A stretch of 14,686 bases of DNA from Kiritimatiellia bacterium (lineage in GTDB: Bacteria; Verrucomicrobiota; Kiritimatiellia; RFP12; DVOR01). The stretch covers positions 1-14,686 of the forward strand of contig CAAGNN010000108.1 in NCBI GenBank assembly GCA_900771325.1, written 5' to 3'. Under the pieces are notes generated by a model. The model made no database searches and was not told the origin of the DNA. It saw only the letters and a program-made list of their open reading frames with translations. Below are positions 7,213 through 14,296 of the stretch, one piece after another; the stretch's first letter is position 1, and each line of letters starts with the position of its first letter. The position numbers and the translations under genes are program-made.

Positions 7213-7294
7213 GCGGAGGTGCCCAGCGGGTGCCTCCGCCGGGGTGGAGCGCTCCGCGCTCCCGGGGGGTGTGGGGGCGAGCAGCCCCCACGCC
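7213..7294 (+). repeat. 82-bp three-hairpin element, copy 1
   Basis: Three stem-loops in a row. Hairpin 1: 7213-7224 pairs with 7228-7239, a 12-bp stem with two G-U pairs around an AGC loop. Hairpin 2: GGAGCG (7246-7251) pairs with CGCTCC (7257-7262), loop CTCCG. Hairpin 3: 7268-7278 pairs with 7284-7294, an 11-bp stem with loop GAGCA. It lies between the 22-bp array and the EIIA-CBS promoter. The second copy is at 14065-14146 on the other strand, 73 of 82 bases identical without gaps. It could be a REP-type repeat, a structured RNA, or a folding element in DNA. Confidence 0.8.
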
Positions 7295-7319
7295 GAGGCC
7301 CACCATCCCCACGCCGAGG
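7286..7319. repeat. 13-bp direct repeat
   Basis: CCCCACGCCGAGG occurs at 7286-7298 and again at 7307-7319, 21 bp apart. The first copy overlaps the 3' arm of hairpin 3. It is not repeated in the second copy of the element. Confidence 0.6.
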
Positions 7320-7376
7320 TTCTCAGCCATTCGCCCCTGGGTGCGTTTTCACTTGCAAGCGCGCTGCGCGCGGTTG

Positions 7377-7392
7377 TGATATGATACGCGCA
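7377..7392 (+). promoter_or_regulatory. Extended -10 promoter of the EIIA-CBS/ClC operon
   Basis: TGATATGAT (7377-7385) is an extended -10. The predicted start at A7392 leaves a 20-nt leader with AAGGGAG before the ATG. No good -35 is found at 17 bp; a TTGCAA lies 21 bp upstream, too far for normal use. Activator dependence is possible. Confidence 0.5.
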
Positions 7393-7411
7393 ACCCAAGG
7401 GAGCAAAGCCT

Positions 7412-8353
7412 ATGGCCAACGAAACAAATACGCTCTATCTCAGCACCTTCTTCTCGGAGGCGGACATCCTCATCGAGCAGACGGTCCCCTCCGTCTACAA
7501 CCTGGTCTCCTCGCTGGTCAACCGGCTGGCGGCCAATCACTTCCCGGGCGTGCCGACTGCGCCGATTATCGATGCGGTCCTGCGGCGCGAGCGCTCGGCA
7601 CCGACGGTGGTGGGCGAGGGCGTGGGCTTCCCGCACGCGCGTATTGAGGGGATCGACCGGCCCTACCTGGCGCTGGGGATCTATCCGGCGGGGCTGCCGG
7701 CGGCGGAAGGGGCCAAGCCGCTCCATTTGATCTTCCTGCTGTTGGTGCCGGAGAGTCAGCCGGCGCGCTATCTGCAAATCCTGCGCGCCCTCTCGAACCT
7801 ACTGCGCGAGCCGGGGACCATCGAGCGCCTCACGGCGGCCACCTCGCCCGACGAGGTGATGCACTTCCTCCACCGTAGCGAGCTCAAGCTGCCTGAGTAT
7901 GTCTGCGCCGGGGACTTGATGAGCCGCGACTTCGAGGCGTTGCGCGCGGGCGAGCCGCTCTCGGCGGCGCTGGACCTCTTTATGGACGAGAAGAAGGTGG
8001 AGCTGCCGATCCTCGACGATGCCGGGCGGTTGGTCGGCGCCGTGGACACCCGCGCGCTGTTGGGCTGCTTCATTCCCTCGGGCTTCCGCAAGCTCTTCTC
8101 GGCCTTCTCCTCCTCGGCCAGCTACACCACGATGGGGCCGCTGGCCGAGCGCCTGCGCGCGGCGCACCGCATCCGCGTCTGCGAGGCGATGAATACCGAC
8201 CTCTGCACCTGCCTGATTGACACCCCCGCGCAGGAAATCGCCGCCGACCTGGCCGAGCGCAACGCCGTCAAGTGCTATGTGCTCGATGGCGAGCAGCGCC
8301 TCATCGGCGTCATCCTCTTGGCGCAATTCTTCCGCCGCATCCTCAAGGATTAG
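7412..8353 (+). CDS. PTS EIIA domain fused to a CBS domain pair
   Basis: A 313-residue cytoplasmic protein with two parts. Residues about 8-155 are a PTS EIIA type 2 domain. The likely phosphorylated histidine is His75 in GEGVGFPHARI, and the following PLHLIFLLLVPE strand is typical. Residues about 163-313 form two CBS motifs: the first from CAGDLMSRDFEAL to LPILDDAGRLVGAVDTRAL, the second from CEAMNTDLCTCLIDTPAQEI to CYVLDGEQRLIGVILLAQF. CBS pairs usually bind adenine nucleotides. No DNA-binding or membrane segment is seen. The ATG at 7412 has AAGGGAG 8 bases upstream. The ClC gene starts 14 bp after its stop, so the two are co-transcribed. The neighbour suggests control of anion transport by PTS phosphorylation and nucleotide state; that is inference. 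Confidence 0.88.
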   Translation: MANETNTLYLSTFFSEADILIEQTVPSVYNLVSSLVNRLAANHFPGVPTAPIIDAVLRRERSAPTVVGEGVGFPHARIEGIDRPYLALGIYPAGLPAAEGAKPLHLIFLLLVPESQPARYLQILRALSNLLREPGTIERLTAATSPDEVMHFLHRSELKLPEYVCAGDLMSRDFEALRAGEPLSAALDLFMDEKKVELPILDDAGRLVGAVDTRALLGCFIPSGFRKLFSAFSSSASYTTMGPLAERLRAAHRIRVCEAMNTDLCTCLIDTPAQEIAADLAERNAVKCYVLDGEQRLIGVILLAQFFRRILKD

Positions 8354-8367
8354 CCGCGGAGAGCGCC

Positions 8368-10005
8368 ATGGAGCCGAATGCTTCTAAGAGCCCGGCGCAG
8401 CCTTCCAAGGGCTCGCGCGGCGGGAGTGCGGCCTTTGCGGCGGCGGTGGCGCCGGTGTTGGCGCGGGCCAAGCGGGCGCACAGCTGGCTGCGCTTCTGGG
8501 TGCCGGCCGAGGGCGAGACGCTGCGGATGGGGCGGCTGGTGGCCATCTGCGCGTTGGTGGGCATCGCGGTGGGGCTGATGTCGGTCTGGTTCTTCTCGAT
8601 GATCGAGTGGGTGCGGGTCTACACGCTGGAGATGTTCGGCCACCTGGAGGCGCCGGCGACGGCGGGCGAGGTGGGGCTGGCGCACGCGCCGGAGGTGGCC
8701 TACGTGCTGCTCGAGCGCCTCTGGCCGGGGGGGCGCGTCCTGGGCGTGTGGGTGCCGTCGCTCGGGTCCATCTTTGCCGGACTCATCCGGCTGGTCTTGC
8801 CGGCGGTGGGTGCGCTGGGGGCGTGTATCATTGCGCGGCGCTTTGCGCCTTCGGCCTCCGGCCACGGCACCGACACCGTGATTGCCGCCTGGCACCACTC
8901 GGCCACGAATCTGCCGGTGGCGGTGGCGCCGGTGAAGGTGATCGCCTCCTCGCTCGTGATTGGCACCGGCGGCAGCGCCGGCGCGGAGGGGCCGATCACG
9001 CAGATTGGCGCGGTCTGCGGCACCTTCATTGCGCGGCTGTTGCGCCTCTCGCCCTATGAGCGGCGAATGCTCCTGGCCGCCGGGATGGCCGCGGGCATCG
9101 GCGCGATCTTCCGCGCCCCGATGGCGGGCGCGCTCTTCGCCTCGGAGGTGCTCTATCGCGGCTTCGACCTGGAGGGCGACCTGCTCATCCCCTCGATGGT
9201 CGCCTCCACCATCTCCTATATGACCTACGCCTGCGTCTTCGGTTGGCAGCCGGTCTTCTCCACCCCCGGCGACCTCTTCGACGCGCCCATCAAGTTCCTC
9301 CTCTACGCCCTCTTGGCCTTCCTCATCGCCGCCGCCGTCCGCTTCAACATCCTCTTCTTCCGGCAGACGGAGATCGCCTTCCGCCGGTTGACCCTCAAGC
9401 CGTGGGTCAAGCCCTGCGTCGGCGGCCTCATCGTCGGTGCCATCGGCCTCTGCTTCCCGCAGATCCTCTCCTCGGGCTACGGCTACATCCAGGAGACCCT
9501 CAAAACCAATGGCGAAGTGCTCTCCTCGCCCTACTTCGGCCTCCACGCGGCCCTGCTCCTCTTCGCGCTGGGCGTGCTCAAGAGCGTGGCCACCTCCTTC
9601 ACCGTCGGCTCGGGCGGCTCGGGCGGCATGCTGGGGCCGGCCCTCTTCAGCGGGGCGATGTATGGCGCCAGCCTCGGGGTCCTCTTCAACCGCTGCTTCC
9701 CAGGCCTGGGCATCTCGGTGGCCAACTTCGCGATGCTCGGGATGGCCGGCTACCTCACCGCCGCCGTGCGCACCCCGCTGGCCGCAATGCTGATGGTCAG
9801 CGAGTTCACCGGCAACCACAACCTCCTCCTCCCGGCGATGTGGGTCTGCGGCCTCTCCTTCCTCCTCACCCCCGGCTGGACCCTCTACCGTAGCCAAGTG
9901 CGCGACCGCGACTCCTCGCCCGTGCACCAGCGCCGCCACGTCTCCCTCGTCCACGACATCGCCGTGCGCGTCAAGCACGGTCGCCGCCGCAAAGGCCGCA
10001 AGTAG
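8368..10005 (+). CDS. ClC-family chloride channel or H+/Cl- antiporter
   Basis: A 545-residue membrane protein with the ClC fold: a hydrophilic N-terminus, a first membrane helix at about 55-76 and further helices to about 505. The signature GTGGSAGAEGPITQIG (199-214) keeps the gating glutamate (Glu207). RAPMAGALFASEVLY (249-263) and GSGGSGGMLGPALF (414-427) are also typical. Two of the three usual filter motifs differ: SGHGT replaces GSGIP, and GGMLGP replaces GxFxP. The basic tail (RRRKGRK) carries no CBS domain; a CBS pair is encoded just upstream in the same operon. The ATG at 8368 has GGAG 6 bases upstream. An in-frame start at 8272 would lie inside the previous gene and is rejected. Channel versus antiporter cannot be decided by eye. 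Confidence 0.93.
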   Translation: MEPNASKSPAQPSKGSRGGSAAFAAAVAPVLARAKRAHSWLRFWVPAEGETLRMGRLVAICALVGIAVGLMSVWFFSMIEWVRVYTLEMFGHLEAPATAGEVGLAHAPEVAYVLLERLWPGGRVLGVWVPSLGSIFAGLIRLVLPAVGALGACIIARRFAPSASGHGTDTVIAAWHHSATNLPVAVAPVKVIASSLVIGTGGSAGAEGPITQIGAVCGTFIARLLRLSPYERRMLLAAGMAAGIGAIFRAPMAGALFASEVLYRGFDLEGDLLIPSMVASTISYMTYACVFGWQPVFSTPGDLFDAPIKFLLYALLAFLIAAAVRFNILFFRQTEIAFRRLTLKPWVKPCVGGLIVGAIGLCFPQILSSGYGYIQETLKTNGEVLSSPYFGLHAALLLFALGVLKSVATSFTVGSGGSGGMLGPALFSGAMYGASLGVLFNRCFPGLGISVANFAMLGMAGYLTAAVRTPLAAMLMVSEFTGNHNLLLPAMWVCGLSFLLTPGWTLYRSQVRDRDSSPVHQRRHVSLVHDIAVRVKHGRRRKGRK

Positions 10006-10038
10006 GCCCCGCTTCACCCCTCGCCCTGGAGTCCCCCT

Positions 10039-10875
10039 ATGCGCTTCATTGGTCCGCACGTTTCCGCCGCCGGCTCGCCGGCCTCCGCCGTTGCCAACGC
10101 CCAGGCCCTCGGCGCCACCGGCTTCGCACTCTTTGTCAAGAACCAGCGTCAGTGGGTCGGCAAACCGCTGCCCGAAACGGACATCCAGGCCTTCCGCAAG
10201 GCAATGGCCGAGGCCGGTTACACCGCCGCGCAGGTCCTCCCCCACGCCGGCTACCTCATCAATCTCGCCAACCCCGACCCCGAGATGCACGCCAAAAGTA
10301 TGGCCTCCTTCCTCGATGAGCTCCATCGCTGCGAGGCCCTCGGGCTCGACCGCCTCAACCTCCACCCCGGCTCCCACCTCAAAAAGCTCACCCCCGAGGC
10401 CGCCTGCGATCGCGTGGCCGAGAGTATCAACCGCGCCCTCGCCGAAACCCAGGGCGTCACCGTGGTCATCGAGAACACCGCTGGTCAGGGCGCCTATCTC
10501 GGCTCGCAGCCCGAGGAGCTCGCGCGGATTATCGCCGGCGTCGAGGACAAGTCCCGCGTCGGCTTCTGCATCGACACCGCCCACACCTTCGCCGCCGGCT
10601 TCGATATCCGCGAGCCCGCCGCCTTCCGCGCCTTCCTCGACCGCCTCGACCAAGTTATCGGCCTGACCTTCCTCCGCGGGATGCACCTCAATGACTCCAA
10701 GGGTGCCCTCGGCTCCCACCTCGACCGCCACGAAATCCTCGGCCAAGGCTTCCTCGGCTGGCCCCTCTTTGAGGCCATTGCCACCGACCCCCGTCTCCAA
10801 AACCTTCCCCTCATCCTCGAGACCCCCGACGACTCCCGCTGGGCCGACGAGACCGCCCGCCTCCTCCACGCCTAA
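10039..10875 (+). CDS. nfo: Endonuclease IV (AP endonuclease)
   Basis: Cuts DNA 5' to abasic sites in base excision repair, using three metal ions. The 278 residues are close to E. coli Nfo. All nine E. coli metal ligands fall at the same positions: His69, His109, Glu145, Asp179, His182, His216, Asp229, His231 and Glu261. Typical blocks are LNLHPGSH, VIENTAGQG, CIDTAHTFAAGFDI and HLNDSKGALGSHLDRHE. The ATG at 10039 has GGAG 8 bases upstream. It lies 33 bp after the ClC gene and may be read through from the operon upstream. No link between the functions of the two is evident. Confidence 0.98.
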   Translation: MRFIGPHVSAAGSPASAVANAQALGATGFALFVKNQRQWVGKPLPETDIQAFRKAMAEAGYTAAQVLPHAGYLINLANPDPEMHAKSMASFLDELHRCEALGLDRLNLHPGSHLKKLTPEAACDRVAESINRALAETQGVTVVIENTAGQGAYLGSQPEELARIIAGVEDKSRVGFCIDTAHTFAAGFDIREPAAFRAFLDRLDQVIGLTFLRGMHLNDSKGALGSHLDRHEILGQGFLGWPLFEAIATDPRLQNLPLILETPDDSRWADETARLLHA

Positions 10876-10917
10876 GCCCCGCAGCGGCGAACACTGTGCG
10901 CGCCCGGTGGCGCGTTG

Positions 10918-10933
10918 TGGTATACTTGCGCGC
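10918..10933 (+). promoter_or_regulatory. Extended -10 promoter of thi4-thiE-recN
   Basis: TGGTATACT (10918-10926) is a near-perfect extended -10 in the 85-bp gap after nfo. The predicted start is about 10933-10935. No convincing -35 is present. The resulting leader is under 30 nt, far too short for a TPP riboswitch. Confidence 0.55.
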
Positions 10934-10934
10934 G

Positions 10935-10964
10935 ATGTTCTCATTCAGAAAGGACAAGCCGTGA
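10935..10964 (+). other. Possible 9-codon leader ORF overlapping the thi4 start
   Basis: ATG TTC TCA TTC AGA AAG GAC AAG CCG TGA reads MFSFRKDKP. Its stop overlaps the thi4 GTG start in the form GTGA. The predicted transcription start is at or next to its ATG, so it could be translated leaderless and coupled to thi4. It may equally be chance, since the thi4 ribosome-binding site lies inside it. Confidence 0.25.
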
Positions 10965-11743
10965 GTACAGTGATGGAAGAGACGATTTCCGGCGCGATTG
11001 TGCGCTCGTTTTTCAAGAAGTTTGAGAGCCACCTGGCCGTGGACGTGGGCATCGTGGGGGCGGGCCCCTCGGGGCTGGTGGCGGCGAAGTATCTGGCCGA
11101 TATGGGGCTGAAGGTGGCGATGTTCGAGAGCAAGCTCGCGCCCGGCGGTGGCACTTGGGGCGGCGGGATGCTCTTCAACGAGGTGGTGGTGCAGGATGAT
11201 GCCGCGCCGATCCTCCACGACTTCGGCATTACCACCGTGGATCTGGGCAATGGCTACCACACCCTCGACTCGGTGGAGATGGCTTCGGGCCTCATCTTCG
11301 GCGCGCGCAAGGCGGGCGCGACCATCTTCAACACGATGTGCGTGGAGGATATCTGCGTGCGCGAGGGGAAGGTCTGCGGCCTGGTGGTGAATTGGAACCC
11401 GGTCCGCCGGCTGGAGATGCACGTCGACCCGGTGGTCGTGACGGCGCGCGCGGTGCTCGATGGCACCGGCCACCCCTCGGAGATTGTCCACAAGGCCGTT
11501 GACAAGGCCGGCATCAAGGTCGATTCGCCCACCGGCGGGATTATGGGCGAGAAGCCGATGTGGATGGAGGATGGCGAGCGCACCACTGTCATCAACACCA
11601 AGCGGCTCTATCCCGGGCTCTACGCCTCGGGGATGGCGGCGAATAATGTGCAGGGTGGCTTCCGGATGGGGCCCATCTTCGGTGGGATGCTCAAGTCGGG
11701 CAAAAAGGTGGCCGAGCTCATCGCCGCCGACCTGCGGGCCTAA
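10961..11743 (+). CDS. thi4: Thi4-type thiazole synthase, sulfide-dependent (His-type)
   Basis: Builds the ADP-thiazole precursor of thiamine from NAD and glycine. The 260 residues show an N-terminal FAD/NAD Rossmann motif GIVGAGPSGL (30-39), ESKLAPGGGTWGGGM (56-70) and the C-terminal GMAANNVQGGFRMGPIFGGML. At the site of the sulfur-donating cysteine of yeast Thi4 this protein has His154 (in EMHVDP), as in methanogen enzymes. Such enzymes use free sulfide with iron and are not used up in the reaction. That favours an anaerobic or sulfide-rich habitat. I chose the GTG at 10961, which has AAAGGA 6 bases upstream; a second in-frame ATG is at 10973. Longer readings upstream run into nfo. It has its own promoter and is followed 5 bp later by thiE. 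An alternative family name is archaeal ribose-1,5-bisphosphate isomerase-like, but the thiE neighbour supports thiazole synthesis. Confidence 0.93.
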   Translation: MSTVMEETISGAIVRSFFKKFESHLAVDVGIVGAGPSGLVAAKYLADMGLKVAMFESKLAPGGGTWGGGMLFNEVVVQDDAAPILHDFGITTVDLGNGYHTLDSVEMASGLIFGARKAGATIFNTMCVEDICVREGKVCGLVVNWNPVRRLEMHVDPVVVTARAVLDGTGHPSEIVHKAVDKAGIKVDSPTGGIMGEKPMWMEDGERTTVINTKRLYPGLYASGMAANNVQGGFRMGPIFGGMLKSGKKVAELIAADLRA

Positions 11744-11748
11744 GGCGC

Positions 11749-12372
11749 ATGGACGCCTTCGGTCTCTACCTGGTCATCACCAACCCGGTCACCTCCTACG
11801 AGGCGGTGGCCGAGGCAGCGGTGAAGGCTGGTTTGCGCTACATCCAGCTGCGGATGAAGCACGCTGCGCGCGAGGCCATCGTGGCCACCGGGCGCAACCT
11901 GCGCACCATCACCGCCGGCACCGAGACGCGCTTCATCGTCAATGACGACCCGGCGCTGGCCGTCGAGGTCGGGGCCGACGGCGTGCACTTGGGGCAGGGG
12001 GACATGCCGCTGCCCGAGGCGCGTGCGCGTTTCCCCGAACTCAAGCTCTTTGGCCTCTCCACCCACTCCTACGCGCAGATGGAGGCCGCCAAGGCGGTGA
12101 TGCCCGACTATGCCGGTGTGGGCCCGGTCTACGCCACTCCCACCAAGGAGATCCCCGACCCGACCCTCGGCCCCGCCGAGGCCGGGCGCATCGTCCGCGC
12201 CTCCCCGTGGCCGACCGTGGCCATTGGCGGCATCGACGAAGCGCGCCTGCCGGAGGTCCTCCGCGCCGGGGCCATTAACTTCTCGGTGGTGCGCGCGGTC
12301 TGTCACGCGGCCGACCCATACGCCGCCATCTGCCGGCTGCAGGCGATTTGGCGCGCCGAGCGAGGGCGCTAG
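11749..12372 (+). CDS. thiE: Thiamine-phosphate synthase
   Basis: Joins hydroxymethylpyrimidine diphosphate to thiazole phosphate to give thiamine phosphate. The 207-residue TIM-barrel protein has the family's markers in order: QLRMK (33-37), NDDPALA (65-71), ADGVHLGQ (76-83), GVGPVYATPTK (123-133) and VAIGGI (157-162), then a phosphate-binding segment near the C-terminus (SVVRAV). QLRMK replaces the common QLREK. The ATG at 11749 lies 5 bp after thi4 with AAGG overlapping the thi4 stop. It receives the product of the gene upstream, so the two form a sensible pathway pair. The recN gene starts 3 bp after it. Confidence 0.96.
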   Translation: MDAFGLYLVITNPVTSYEAVAEAAVKAGLRYIQLRMKHAAREAIVATGRNLRTITAGTETRFIVNDDPALAVEVGADGVHLGQGDMPLPEARARFPELKLFGLSTHSYAQMEAAKAVMPDYAGVGPVYATPTKEIPDPTLGPAEAGRIVRASPWPTVAIGGIDEARLPEVLRAGAINFSVVRAVCHAADPYAAICRLQAIWRAERGR

Positions 12373-12375
12373 GCG

Positions 12376-14031
12376 ATGTTGACGCGGCTGGTTGTGCGGA
12401 ACTTGGCGGTGGTCGAGGCGGCAGAGGTCGCCTTCGGGCCCGGATTGAATGTCATCAGCGGTGAGACTGGTGCCGGTAAGTCAGTCTTGATGGGGGCGCT
12501 GCATTTGCTCTTGGGCTCGCGGGCCGACCGGACCCTCGTGCGCACGGGGGCCGAGGAGGCGCGGGTAAGCGCCGAGTGGTCGCTCACGCCCGAGGCTCAG
12601 CAAGCCGTCGACGCGCTCTTGGCCGAGGCGGACATCGACCCGTGCGAGGGCGTGCTCCTCCTCCAGCGCACCCTCTCGGCCGCCGGCACTGGGCGCATCC
12701 GCGTGAATAACTGCCCGGCCACCGCAGGGCTTCTCCGCCAGCTCGCCCCCCTCCTCGCCGACATCCACGGCCCTAACGACAATCTCTCCCTGCTCGACGA
12801 GGCCTTTCAGCTCCGCCTTCTGACCGCCTTCGCCGATGCCCCGGCCGAGGTCGCCGCCTACGCCCAGGCCTGGCAGCGCCTCTCCGCCGCCGAGGCCCGC
12901 CTGGCCGCGCTTCAGGGCGACCCCGCCGAGCGCGAGGCCGAGGCCGAGCGTCTGGCTGAAGCCCTCGCCGACTTCCGTGCCATCAACCCTACCGAGGCCG
13001 ACGGCGAGGAACTCACCGAGCGCCACGCCCAGGCTGCCAATGCCGGCGAAATCCTCGCCCTCGGCAACGCCCTTACCGATGCGCTCACCGATGGCGAGGC
13101 CCCGGCTTCCGAGCAGCTCCAGGCCATCCAGCGCGAACTGCGCAACCTCGCTCGCCTCCTCCCCGAAGCCGGCGACTGGGCCAACGAGCTCGCCGGCATC
13201 CAAGCGCAGGTCCAGGAGCTCTCGCGCACGATGGCCGAGCGCCTCTCGCGCGTCGATGCCGATCCCGATGCCCTCGCGCAGTTGGAAGCGCGCCTCGGGC
13301 AGATCCAGCGACTGCGCCGCCGCTACGGTCCCACCCTTGCCGATGTCCTAGCCTACCGCGCGCAGGCCGAGGAGCGCCTGGCCGAGCTCCAGGGTGCCGA
13401 GGGGGCCATCGCTCAGGCCCAGGCCGCGTGCGAGGCCGAGCGCGAGGCCGCCCTCCGCGCCGCCGAAGCCCTCACCGCCAAGCGCCGCGCCGCCGCCGAC
13501 CGCCTCTCCCAGGCCATCACTGCCGAACTGCGCGCCCTCGGCTTTGCCCAGAGCGACTTCCCCATCGCCCTCGACAGCCTCCCGCAGCTCGGCCCCACCG
13601 GCGCAGACCGCGTCTGCTTCTGCTTTGCCCCCAACCCCGGCGAGGCCCCGCGTCCCCTCGCGGCCATCGCCTCCAGCGGCGAAATCGCCCGCGTGATGCT
13701 TGCCGTCAAGCTCCTCCTCGCCCGTCACGACCGCGTGCCCACCCTGGTCTTCGACGAGATTGATGCCAATATCGGCGGCGAGACCGCCCGCAAGGTCGGC
13801 GAAAAGCTTCACGCCCTCGCCGCCAACGTCCAGGTGCTCTGCATCACCCACCAGGCCCAGTGCGCCCTCTTCGCCGACGTCCACCACCGCGTGGCCAAGT
13901 ACGTCGAGGAGGGCCGCACCCTCACCCAAATCCTCCCCCTCGACCCCGAAGGCCGCCTCGCCGAACTCGCCCGAATGCTCGGCGGTGGCCCCGCCGCCCT
14001 CGCCCACGCCCAAGCCATGCTCGCGCGCTAA
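12376..14031 (+). CDS. recN: DNA repair protein RecN
   Basis: An SMC-like ATPase acting in double-strand break repair. The 551 residues match the family length. Visible features are Walker A GETGAGKS (29-36), two long Ala/Glu/Arg-rich coiled-coil arms (about 155-225 and 325-385), the ABC signature region IASSGEIARVMLAVK (431-445), Walker B TLVFDE (456-461) followed by IDANIGG, and the CITHQAQ switch (489-495). The signature has SSGE where most RecN have SGGE, and the early block IHGPNDNLSLL replaces the common IHGQHEHQSLL. The ATG at 12376 starts 3 bp after the thiE stop, which implies translational coupling. No LexA-like operator is visible nearby. Last gene of the thi4-thiE-recN unit. Confidence 0.97.
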   Translation: MLTRLVVRNLAVVEAAEVAFGPGLNVISGETGAGKSVLMGALHLLLGSRADRTLVRTGAEEARVSAEWSLTPEAQQAVDALLAEADIDPCEGVLLLQRTLSAAGTGRIRVNNCPATAGLLRQLAPLLADIHGPNDNLSLLDEAFQLRLLTAFADAPAEVAAYAQAWQRLSAAEARLAALQGDPAEREAEAERLAEALADFRAINPTEADGEELTERHAQAANAGEILALGNALTDALTDGEAPASEQLQAIQRELRNLARLLPEAGDWANELAGIQAQVQELSRTMAERLSRVDADPDALAQLEARLGQIQRLRRRYGPTLADVLAYRAQAEERLAELQGAEGAIAQAQAACEAEREAALRAAEALTAKRRAAADRLSQAITAELRALGFAQSDFPIALDSLPQLGPTGADRVCFCFAPNPGEAPRPLAAIASSGEIARVMLAVKLLLARHDRVPTLVFDEIDANIGGETARKVGEKLHALAANVQVLCITHQAQCALFADVHHRVAKYVEEGRTLTQILPLDPEGRLAELARMLGGGPAALAHAQAMLAR

Positions 14032-14064
14032 GCCTCTGCCCGGCGGTGGAGGGTGGCGCGAGCA

Positions 14065-14146
14065 GGTGTGGGGGCTTCTCGCCCCCACGCCCCTCGGGAG
14101 CGCGGTGCGCTCCACCCCGGCGCAGGCACCAGTTGGGCACCTGCGC
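14065..14146 (-). repeat. 82-bp three-hairpin element, copy 2 (inverted)
   Basis: Read on the minus strand from 14146 to 14065, this matches copy 1 at 7213 without gaps, at 73 of 82 positions. Hairpin 1 changes GCGGAGG/CCTCCGC to GCGCAGG/CCTGCGC, a compensatory exchange of one base pair. Hairpin 2 keeps GGAGCG/CGCTCC with loop CACCG. Hairpin 3 keeps the GTGGGGGC/GCCCCCAC core with loop GAGAA. The linkers are the same length. It lies 33 bp after the recN stop, antisense to it. If it also terminates recN transcripts, it does so without a T-run. Confidence 0.8.
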
Positions 14147-14180
14147 TAAGGGTACGGTGGTGGCACACCCAGGCTGCACA

Positions 14181-14263
14181 GCGGGGATGCGCTCCGCGCC
14201 TCCCCGCCAGGGCCGTTGGGGGCCCAGCCCCCAAGCCCCCGGCGCGGGGGACAACGCCCCCGC
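14181..14263. other. Cluster of three further GC hairpins
   Basis: Hairpin A pairs GCGGGGA (14181-14187) with TCCCCGC (14201-14207), with an inner GCGC/GCGC stem. Hairpin B pairs TTGGGGGC (14216-14223) with GCCCCCAA (14227-14234) around CCA. Hairpin C pairs GCGGGGG (14244-14250) with CCCCCGC (14257-14263). No T-run follows on the plus strand. It begins 34 bp past copy 2 of the 82-bp element but is not a copy of it. Confidence 0.6.
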
Positions 14264-14296
14264 ACTCTAAGATATCCCGGCCCCACCCCCGGCCGT

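Larger units (their letters stand above)
6872..7411. other. Gene-free, repeat-rich gap before the EIIA-CBS gene
   Basis: 540 bp with no convincing gene. In order it holds a heptamer tandem repeat, an eight-unit 22-bp tandem repeat closed by a perfect palindrome, an AT-rich patch (about 7189-7202), the 82-bp three-hairpin element, a 13-bp direct repeat and the promoter of the next operon. Open frames here are made by the repeats and have no initiation signals. Confidence 0.75.

Noticed and set aside
6481..7419. 312-residue open frame on the minus strand covering the 22-bp array
   Set aside because: Most of it is the repeat array read through, then the antisense of the lipoprotein gene. No ribosome-binding site at its start.
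8350..10944. Very long 864-residue open frame on the minus strand
   Set aside because: It lies opposite the ClC and nfo genes and is made of Gly/Glu/Arg/His-rich shadow sequence. High GC at third codon positions keeps the opposite frame open. No domain is recognisable.
10876..10960. TPP riboswitch before thi4
   Set aside because: The gap is only 85 bp, the predicted leader is under 30 nt, and no THI-box-like sequence is seen.
14065..14263. Rho-independent terminator of recN
   Set aside because: Strong hairpins are present, but none is followed by a T-run on the plus strand.
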